Source: Pochonia chlamydosporia 170
Lineage: Eukaryota; Ascomycota; Sordariomycetes; Hypocreales; Clavicipitaceae
Length of the DNA: 64,000 bases
Direction of reading: 5' to 3'
Assembly: GCF_001653235.2 (NCBI RefSeq)
Contig: NW_019154046.1
Span: 310,001 to 374,000, forward strand
The position numbers and the translations under genes are program-made. Of this stretch, positions 57,400 to 64,000 are shown piece after piece. The notes under the pieces are model-generated. The model was not told the origin of the DNA, ran no database searches, and was given only the letters and a program-made list of their open reading frames with translations. The first letter of the stretch is position 1, and every line of letters begins with the position of its first letter.

Positions 57400-57639
57400 A
57401 GAAGGAGCCACGTCACTGGTGTCAACCTCCCCTGCTACCTCATACCATATGGCTTGAATCTGAGATTCTTCGGCCGTGGCAGAGAAATTGAGTCTCTAAG
57501 AGGCGTACTGAACCCAAGGGGAGGGAGAGAAACCATGCAAGCTGTTGCAATCCACGGTCTTGGAGGAGTGGGGAAGAGTCAACTAGCACTTCATTACGCC
57601 AACACGTCTCACAATGCTGCAATCGTAAAATCGGTGTAA
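57400..57639 (+). pseudogene. NB-ARC NLR fragment (P-loop region only)
   Basis: A plus-strand frame encodes PCYLIPYGLNLRFFGRGREI, then AVAIHGLGGVGKSQLALHYA, the Walker A P-loop and flanking sequence of fungal NB-ARC proteins. It breaks off directly after HYANTSHNAAIVKSV with a stop; Walker B, RNBS motifs and any repeat domain are absent. The left edge abuts the 5' end of the minus-strand TPR-CHAT relic within tens of bases. I infer a fragment moved or inverted by rearrangement, not a gene. A remaining 5' exon coding for an N-terminal effector domain is not visible. Confidence 0.7.
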
Positions 57640-57791
57640 TGTATCAACTGAAAATCTGACCGAGTGCCTCGTCGTGGTTCGATACAACTGGAATCCGTCT
57701 ATTCTGACACCCAGACCTCCATCTCCCTCGGTTTTAGATATATATTGAGTGGGTCTTTCTCCCACATAAGGTAAATTTTACTCCTGTCGTC
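57640..57791. other. Gap between NLR fragment and P450 end
   Basis: A short noncoding stretch; nothing recognised. Confidence 0.3.
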
Positions 57792-58330
57792 CTATCCCTT
57801 TGTTCCCTCTGACGGTTTAATATCAAACTTCCACACTAATTTAGCCAGTGTGAGGCGCATCTCCGCATATGCAAGGCTGTAACATGGTGGACGCGGTTGG
57901 AAGTTGTGTGGAATATTCTAGATGTAAGTGTGATTGCAAAGTGCCTTTGACGTACTTCTTCCCAATACAGTTCCGTGGGCCAACTGAGAACGGCTCAAAC
58001 ACTTCTCTCTTATCAGTTTCGAACCGAGGGTCGCCGAGCCATCTTTCGGGAATGAATTCCTCGGGTAGCTTAAAGTGATCAGCGTGGTGGCAGCTGGACC
58101 ATTGCCAAATCTCTACCATAGTCTTCTCAGATCATTAGCCAACAAGCCAACTTGTCAGGATATGGAATTTAGCACTCACGCCTTCGGGGACATATCGGCC
58201 AAGGATTATATCTCCTCCTTTGGCAATGACACGAGGATGGCCGCCGGGAGCTGGCGGGTACAGGCGCAGGGCCTCGTCCAGCACTGCCAGCATGTACGAT
58301 TGCGTTGCCGTACCCCATGTTGGGGCTTCC
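57792..58330 (-). pseudogene. Cytochrome P450 3' fragment
   Basis: Exons about 58330-58180, 58122-57956 and 57876-57792 splice in frame and encode the last ~130 residues of a fungal P450: YMLAVLDEALRLYPPAPGG (K-helix ExxR), PEGTMVEIWQWSSCHHADHF, FIPERWLGDPRFETDKREVF (PERW), FSVGPRNCIGKNLAYAEMRL (complete heme loop with the axial Cys) and a proper end DIKPSEGTKG plus stop. The introns are intact. Upstream of YMLAVL the sequence stops resembling P450, so helices A-J, including the I-helix oxygen-binding motif and the membrane anchor, are absent. The break is near 58310-58350, where the opposite-strand bZIP gene also begins abruptly. Confidence 0.8.
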
Positions 58331-58400
58331 CGGAGGAGACAAGTCATTTCTGAACCAGTTTGGAGGAACGCAAGACGTTTTGTATCCTTTCAACACATGA

Positions 58401-59259
58401 TATGAAACCCCACGGCCTGGTCTGAACACGGTCAACCATACTTCCTCCAGCCCATCCAAAATCGACAACCAAACCGCGCCGTCCAGTGTTTCCCAAGAGG
58501 ATATTCCCGAGGAGCCGGGCAAGAGAGCCACAAGGCCAAAGACAAAGTCATCGACCAAAACACCGAAACAGAAACCCTCCGCAGCAAAACTCGCCGCGCC
58601 GGCACCGAAAACTCGAACACAGCCAAGACGCAATGCTACCAAGGCCAACGAAACCCCTCTAGAGGATCAAGAGCCCGAGCCCGAGTCCGAGCCAGCGCCA
58701 GCAGTGCCAGTGCCTACGACGAAGAAGGCGAAAAACCGGCGCCAGAGATCGCTAGAGAGGAATCGCGTCGCGGCCTCCAAATGCCGCAAACGCAAGAAGC
58801 AGTGGACTGACGGTCTAGAGCAGAAGAAATCTGGCCTCGAGTCAATCCATCACGAACTCCAGGCAAAGTGCATGAGTCTGCTGCAGGAGTCGTCCCAACT
58901 GAAGAATTTCTTGATCGGCCATGCGAGCTGCCAGGACCCGAACATTGACATTTGGATAAGAAATGAAGCCTCCAAGTTCGTGCAGAATCTGCAAAAGAAA
59001 CGTCGGTTGAACAGTCTGTTCTCCGTCCCAAGCCTCGATGGTAAGTTCCTCGAACCATGTCACGAAGCAAATGACCAAGAAGTCGACCTCCTCACCGATG
59101 ACACCCGAGCTGACACGAACAGGAAACAGTTCGGCCTCTTCGAGCGCCAGCCCTCTGACGGGCACTGCCCTTGAATCGCCGGGCCAAGCGAGCCTGGACC
59201 TAGACATGGACGATTTTTCCGGCAGCGAAGAGTCTTCAGAAGACGACCTGGCAAATTGA
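58401..59259 (+). CDS. bZIP transcription factor (ATF/CREB-like) lacking a visible start
   Basis: Exons 58401(open)-59040 and 59123-59259. The bZIP core is RRQRSLERNRVAASKCRKRK, with the invariant Asn and Arg of the basic region, followed by a leucine-zipper-like helix and GHASCQDPNIDIWIRNEASK. A Lys/Pro/Thr/Glu-rich stretch precedes it. The intron (GTAAGT, branch GCTGAC, ACAG) restores a frame ending DLDMDDFSGSEESSEDDLAN, an acidic C-terminus. The open frame has a stop at 58398-58400 and contains no ATG before the zipper, so the 5' part is missing or lies in an unseen exon. The left neighbour is the truncated P450. I rate it as a 5'-truncated, perhaps dead, gene. Confidence 0.7.
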
Positions 59260-60585
59260 TGGCAACGGTTTGAAGCAAATGGTTGTTTTACACGCTGTAC
59301 AAAACAATGAACAAATTGTTACGATGTTACGACTTGACGACCCTAGGCCCCGGTTATCAAAAGCAGTAAACGCCCCCGCGTGTGGACTCGGACGAGCGAT
59401 GTGAAGCTGTTCCCCCTATGCTTTCACCGACGCCGAGCATAGTTTTGCGGCCTTGATGGGATGGATAACAGGGATGGGAGTTTGGGACACGGCCACCCAT
59501 TTGGACCAGTTTTTGCCGATATGGAGAGGGTTTCTTGGCGAGCGAAAACGGACTGGGCTTCTGGGCTTTTCCATGGCGTTTCAGGATAGGAGCCACCCCC
59601 AGGGCATGAACCCTAACCCTAACTATCTCGACCTTCCTCCACTCTGCCTATTGTTCCGGCATGCCACGGCCCGTCCCGCCACGCCAGCGCAAGTCAGCCA
59701 ATTGTGGTTGTCTTCCAGACATGGCCAATTCGCTGGTTCACGTCGACGACGGCATCCCGTCCGATCTCCGCCGGGAAAGCCGTCATGTACGCCGCCGTCA
59801 ATATCAAGTGGTCAAATACCAGAGGATCAGATAGCGCAGACGGATGACATCGTATTAGTTTCATCCGACGAGGAATTTGATGTGGAGGATGACAGTCATG
59901 ATTGTCGGTCGCAGAAGAGAGTTCGGGCACTCGAGTGCGCTAGTCTATTGGGCATCCGGGTGCCCATGGGCTAGATGCAGAATGTACACATGCTATAGGG
60001 TTATAGTTGCCCTTTTCGCACTTTGATCCACTGGGCGTAATAAAAGTGAAGTGAAGTGAATAGTGAATAGATATCCTAGATGGGGCAGTTTATAAGAATT
60101 ACTGTACACGATCAAATGAGATGGCCAACCCTACACAAAATGCGAGACGTGTATGGCAAGCGAGTTGACCCGTTTAGACTCTTCTCCGACCAGGAGAGTG
60201 AAGACGTGCGCATACAACAACGAAAGTAGTCAATTCATTCTTAGGTGCAGAACCACGACGTGATATCGAATGACAGAGCTCTCCTGGACTTCTAACTGAC
60301 TAGGACGCGTCGGTCAACCAACTCGATAGCAGGACCCACCTGGCACCCACTAGCGTCCACCCCTTCACATTTGCAGGTTTCACAAACCTCACTTTCACCG
60401 TTGATTGGCGTAACGATGAAAGACGTAAAGGGCCGTTCTTTCTGAACCAGACAGAAACATATTGATCTGCATTCAACACCTCACTCTACTTGGTCAGAAT
60501 CCAGCCCACTATGAACGACTCTTCCAAGAATAGTTGAGGACAATAAGTCGGTACTTGTCCAATAATCCTCGGATTGAGGGCGACC
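59260..60585. other. Intergenic, 1.3 kb, with telomere-like motif
   Basis: Open frames at 59453-59974 (plus) are low in protein character except an acidic end (VLVSSDEEFDVEDDSHDC). A short CCCTAACCCTAAC motif (59611-59623) matches two units of the fungal telomere repeat. No other gene recognised. Confidence 0.35.
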
Positions 60586-61767
60586 ATGGACATGCACAAG
60601 ATGAGGTCCAATGGCCTAATATTCGCATTTGCAAGCCAGGACAAGGAGTCTGTTGATGCTCGTGCGGATGAGGAGGAGGAAAAAAATTGCTTCGAGAAGT
60701 CCTGTTTCGTACCGTCTGCTATTTGGGCAATCTTCCGAAGCCAGAAGATTATTCCAAAACATCACTGACAGAGGGGATCTGCCATTCCCGCAGACCGACA
60801 AATTGAGAGCGCTCAGGAAGAAGACCAGAGGACTCGATTATTGCAGCTTTCGGGACAAGAGATTGAAAAACAGAACAATGTCAATCAGCTTGAGGCAGTT
60901 TATCGGCAGACGCAACAGGAAACACAGTGGCTGGAGGAGGACCGACAAAGGTTGCAATCTGCGGTGGACAAGCTTACAGTTAAACACCGCCAGCTCACAG
61001 AGGAAGAGCAAGTAAAGACAGGATTATTGGTGGACGCGGAAAGGGAACGGAAATCTGTCATTGATAAGCTGCATGAGAAGGAGCTTGAACTCAGGCAGAA
61101 CATCGACCACCTCGAGACATGCCTGCGGCGACTTCAAACGAAGATTGATGACGCCAAAGAGGATGAGAAGGAGTTGCAGTTGAGGATTGAGCACCTAAAC
61201 GCTATTGGAGGTGAGATAATGGACAATGGTGGAGGGCAGGAAGGGCCAAATGAGTCCCAGGTAGAGGGGCACCAGATCGAGAGAGTTGAATTGGGAACGA
61301 TGGTTAGGCGAGTGCTCAACGTGGATGACGAGCCAGCATTAGAAGAATCCAATGCACCAAGCCCTTCCCTTCCAGGGCCCTCCTCGCCCAGTGGGGCAAT
61401 GATTCTGAGGGAACGGCCAGTGAGTGTGCATGGTACGTTTGTTGCGCCGACCCAATACTAACTTGTGCAACAGGAGTCAGTCGAAGAAGTGAGTATAAAA
61501 TTCAAGGTTTTCGAGAATGGACATTGGAAGGTAAAGCATGAGATGATGGTAGACCCGCGGGAACCATCCGAGGTCATGAGAGTGGCTATCAAGTATATGC
61601 GCAAGAAATTCGGGTTGTTCAATAGCAATAGTAAAGTGCTCACGCCAGAGACGTGTTTTGAGCGAGTCACATCTGACGGCACATATAGTATTCACTTGAT
61701 TCCGGCATGGACACTTGACAGCAAAGAACGTAGAAAAGACGCGAAGCCTCGCAAGCGTATTAGATGA
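60586..61767 (+). CDS. Coiled-coil protein with conserved fungal C-terminal domain
   Basis: Exons 60586-60708, 60772-61419 and 61474-61767 join in phase 0 to 354 residues. Intron 1 ends CACTGACAG; intron 2 has GTGAGT and a perfect TACTAAC branch. Residues about 55-180 form a long coiled coil (EAVYRQTQQETQWLEEDRQR; LRQNIDHLETCLRRLQTKID). A Pro/Ser linker follows. The C-terminal ~100 residues (SIKFKVFENGHWKVKHEMMV; DPREPSEVMRVAIKYMRKKF; LTPETCFERVTSDGTYSIHL) form a compact domain I have seen in fungal hypothetical proteins of accessory regions; its function is unknown. The tail KDAKPRKRIR is basic and may be nuclear-localising. The first exon start is the least certain part. Confidence 0.7.
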
Positions 61768-61913
61768 CGATATCCAGTTAGACAAGATATGCAATATGTC
61801 CTATCTTATATTATGTGCCTTCCGTATGTTGTCAGCACGTTGTCTGTAATGGCTGTTGCCAGACAATCAAGCAGGTGTACCAGCCTGGGTGTGGACAGGC
61901 GATTGTGGATGGT

Positions 61914-61954
61914 ATAGTGTATGCTGTCCTAATTTTCAGGACAGCATACACTAT
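61914..61954. repeat. Perfect 17-bp inverted repeat with 7-bp loop
   Basis: The left arm ATAGTGTATGCTGTCCT (61914-61930) and the right arm AGGACAGCATACACTAT (61938-61954) are exact reverse complements, separated by AATTTTC. It could be the tip of a small inverted-repeat element or a cruciform site. It lies 147 bp after the stop of the coiled-coil gene, so a role in transcript 3' processing is also possible. Confidence 0.85.
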
Positions 61955-62172
61955 GCTAGCTAACGCACTCCGGTGTCTTGCTGGTGCTATGCAATATTTC
62001 ATGATGTCCAGAGTATGCTGTCATAAAATTGTGGCTAGCGCGGTTTCGCTCTGACCAATAGGTGTGGTGAGCCAGTCATAGGGAGTGGGTTCGGAAGAAG
62101 TAGGATCTGTGTGACCAGACCTTGAATGACTTGGACTAATCCGGATCCATATAATCAGGGTCTACTTAGTAG

Positions 62173-62366
62173 CCAGAAATGGACTAAAAGCGCAGGTTTA
62201 CATAACTGGAGTCTAATGAGGAGCCGAAAATGTGCCATAAACACGGGTTTACGCAGCATGGGTCAACATAACCTGGGTCTATAAGGATTTTGGTCTATGT
62301 AACTGAGGTCTATTGTACCAAGGGTGGACTATAAACGCAGGTCTGTGTAACTGGGATCTAAATAAC
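62173..62366. repeat. Degenerate tandem array, ~48-bp unit, about four copies
   Basis: Units starting near 62173, 62222, 62274 and 62319 share the pattern GGACTAtAAACGCAGGTnTnnnTAACTGGGnTCTA with many substitutions. Best pair: 62173-62221 and 62319-62366. An old minisatellite or internal repeats of a decayed element would look like this. Confidence 0.55.
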
Positions 62367-62445
62367 CTGGTTCTACATGAACTGGGTTTGTGTAGAAAAC
62401 AATCGGTAGTAACGCCATGACCGACCCCTGTCGCACTCAGACCAG

Positions 62446-62452
62446 TATTTAA
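62446..62452 (+). promoter_or_regulatory. TATA-like element before the small ORF
   Basis: TATTTAA lies 57-63 bp upstream of the ATG at 62509. Confidence 0.3.
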
Positions 62453-62508
62453 GCAGAAGATACACCGGTAATTCCCTCCAGATCCTACAACTTCAATCAT
62501 CTGTTAAC

Positions 62509-62907
62509 ATGTTGCCTTGTATTCAGGTGCCTCCAAAAATAATCAGGGTAACGAGAGACGGTCGTCAAACGACTCGCTTCACTACGATGGAAACTGAGAC
62601 AAAGCTGAGCTGTGAAAAGTTGGATCGGGAGCGCAAAGTAGCAAATCAAGCGATGCGAAGGCGGGAAATAAAACGCTTGGGCTTGGGAGCTCTGTTGGAT
62701 GACGCTGAAGCCACCGTCGGGCTCACTGGCTCGATTTTGCGCCAGTTAGCTCGGCAAGAAAATGCGCTCCTCGAATTGGCAGAAAATGACAAAGATGTGG
62801 ATGCAACAATGAAGAAGCGACGGAGTGCCCGGGTAGAGACGAGCGAGGCATTGTACACAGGAGTGAGTGATGACCTCGGTGGTCGCTTATCGAAGAGGAT
62901 TCTTTAA
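62509..62907 (+). CDS. 132-residue charged helical protein, unknown
   Basis: A single exon of 132 codons from MLPCIQVPPKIIRVTRDGRQ. The middle and C-terminus are rich in Arg, Lys, Glu, Ala and Leu and predicted helical (ANQAMRRREIKRLGLGALLD; LTGSILRQLARQENALLELA), ending KKRRSARVETSEALY and LSKRIL. The basic patch KKRR could be a nuclear signal. No cysteines beyond the N-terminus, no membrane segment and no family I recognise. A TATA-like element in front supports transcription. Flanked by repeats and AT-rich DNA, it may be a young or lineage-specific gene, or a fragment. Confidence 0.45.
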   Translation: MLPCIQVPPKIIRVTRDGRQTTRFTTMETETKLSCEKLDRERKVANQAMRRREIKRLGLGALLDDAEATVGLTGSILRQLARQENALLELAENDKDVDATMKKRRSARVETSEALYTGVSDDLGGRLSKRIL

Positions 62908-64000
62908 GCTAGATGTGATGCATTTTGATTTTGGCAGTGACTGTCAAAGTATTTGAGCTATAAATACGCACTATTCTATGGATTTGATGCCATGCTATTT
63001 GGTCTACACGTCCCAACACGGAGTCCTGACCTAACCTGTTAGGTTAGAACTTCCAACATAGTGCCCTTCATAAAATCTGCCGCATTTCATTGCGCCAAAA
63101 AAAGAGTCTAACAAGACTAAGGACATGTAAGTTGCGGACATTACTTTCCCACCATGAGTACGAAATTCTTATGCATTCTTTACCTATGGCCGCGAGGCGC
63201 TAAGTTTAACGCTATGAGTACAGGCAACATAGTTCCGAAAGTGGTCTAAGCTTGTCAACTTTAGATTAGCATCCCTAAATTTCGGGTGGTTGCACACAAC
63301 TATGTTAGAGGTCTTTATAGTATCTAGATATTCGCGGTCAAAATAATCATTTATCACCGCAGGACGGCAATAGGAGAAAGTCCTCTCTCTAATAGATAAG
63401 GTATTATTACTAATGCACTGCGGACACTATATTCTTAGCATTAGGAGGGGAAATATATCCCGCTCTAGCAACTTCTCCTTTATAGAAATATCTTTAAAAT
63501 CCTAACTTATTGCATTGCTATTTAAGACTTTATAGACTCTCTTGCGTTTAGTAGTTTCTCTTTTGCTGCTTAGCATAACTATTAACTCTGCTACTTTAAT
63601 GTAAAGTTTATAGTAGTCTTTATAGCTCTACTTATCTACTTGCTAGTGTTATAGTCTAGCCCGATTGGGCCATCGCAGGTGCTAGCTGCAGACATACCGG
63701 TTGCTCCGGGCCCTTTGGCCATTACGGCAAAAGAGTACGAATTGAACTAGTCCCTTGTGACTGTTCAATCTAGCACTATACAGGCTCCCTTGGTTGCGCG
63801 CACTAAAGACTAGACTGGGCTTAAGCCCAGACCTTTACAGCTAGTAGTAGAGTAGCTTAGCAAGCTAAGCTTGCTTAGGTATATAGAGGTTAATAGCTAG
63901 CTCTAAAAGAATAATATTCGCTTTATTATTACTTTCGCTAGCAAGTTGCCGCTCTATCTCCTAAGTAGGATAGTTATAGAAGTAGTACTATTAATACTAT
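62908..64000. repeat. AT-rich decayed repeat DNA to the window edge
   Basis: From about 63350 the sequence is dominated by TA, TAG, CTA and TTAG words with no open frame, the signature left by repeat-induced point mutation on an old transposon. Short perfect palindromes occur, such as CTGGGCTTAAGCCCAG (63815-63830) and CTAACCTGTTAGGTTAG (near 63035). A less AT-rich block at 63660-63800 may be a less mutated part of the same repeat. Confidence 0.5.

Larger units (their letters stand above)
61768..62508. other. Intergenic with hairpin and degenerate repeats
   Basis: The region contains a perfect 17-bp hairpin and an array of degenerate ~48-bp units (listed separately), then a TATA-like element before the small ORF at 62509. 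A 79-codon frame at 61815-62054 crosses the hairpin and is probably chance. Confidence 0.4.

Noticed and set aside
58169..58648. A 159-codon minus-strand frame across the P450/bZIP junction
   Set aside because: It overlaps both recognised coding regions in the wrong frames and has low-complexity Val/Gly/Phe content.
59453..59974. A 173-codon plus-strand frame with an acidic end
   Set aside because: Most of it is Pro/Arg/Ser-rich and spans the telomere-like motif; no domain or intron support. Could be revisited with RNA data.
61815..62054. A 79-codon Cys-rich plus-strand frame
   Set aside because: It reads straight through the perfect hairpin, so both arms are translated; likely chance.
1..64000. 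A secondary-metabolite gene cluster
   Set aside because: Transporters, an FAD oxidase, a P450 fragment and a Zn2Cys6 factor are present, but there is no PKS, NRPS, terpene synthase or DMAT core enzyme, and these genes are scattered.
1..64000. CRISPR arrays, tRNA or rRNA genes
   Set aside because: No regularly spaced identical repeats and no tRNA cloverleaf or rRNA-like sequence were found by eye on either strand.

Overview
This window is nuclear DNA of a filamentous ascomycete, most likely a hypocrealean Sordariomycete; that placement is inferred from protein resemblance, not from a search. Nearly every gene is split by 50-85 bp introns with GTRNGT donors, CTRAC-like branch sites and YAG acceptors. 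The gene families are also typically fungal: CFEM/Pth11 receptors, a Zn2Cys6 factor, GH75 chitosanase, a DUF6594 protein and NLR/CHAT relics. I built exon models by hand and accepted each join only where the reading frame was kept.

Layout. 1-4.5 kb is housekeeping DNA: the N-terminus of a nuclear protein, the complex I subunit NDUFB8, and a conserved uncharacterised protein. 6-34 kb is a loose accessory array: a DHA2 MFS transporter, a 48-residue secreted Cys peptide, a CFEM-Pth11 receptor, an 80-residue secreted Cys protein, glycerate kinase, a DHA1 MFS transporter, a six-exon secreted Cys protein, a secreted berberine-bridge-type FAD oxidase, a second Pth11-like receptor, a METTL25-like methyltransferase, a DUF1223 protein and a GH75 chitosanase. 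35-42.3 kb holds an amino-acid permease, a class I/II aminotransferase and a Zn2Cys6 regulator, a plausible amino-acid uptake and catabolism module. 43-50 kb has a small membrane protein, a secreted protein and two neighbouring type II glycosyltransferase-like genes.

From about 50.8 kb to the right edge the DNA changes character. A small secreted-protein gene is split by a 282-bp LTR-like insertion. AT-rich, repeat-like stretches flank a DUF6594 gene. A mosaic at 55.8-59.3 kb joins a stop-riddled TPR-CHAT gene, the first part of an NB-ARC NLR on the other strand, the last exons of a cytochrome P450 and a bZIP gene lacking its start. Beyond are a coiled-coil gene, a perfect 17-bp hairpin, degenerate ~48-bp repeats, one small ORF and AT-rich DNA. 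It resembles a fast-evolving or subtelomere-like compartment that has lost a cell-death/heterokaryon-incompatibility locus by rearrangement.

I found no tRNA, rRNA, CRISPR or clear full-length transposon.
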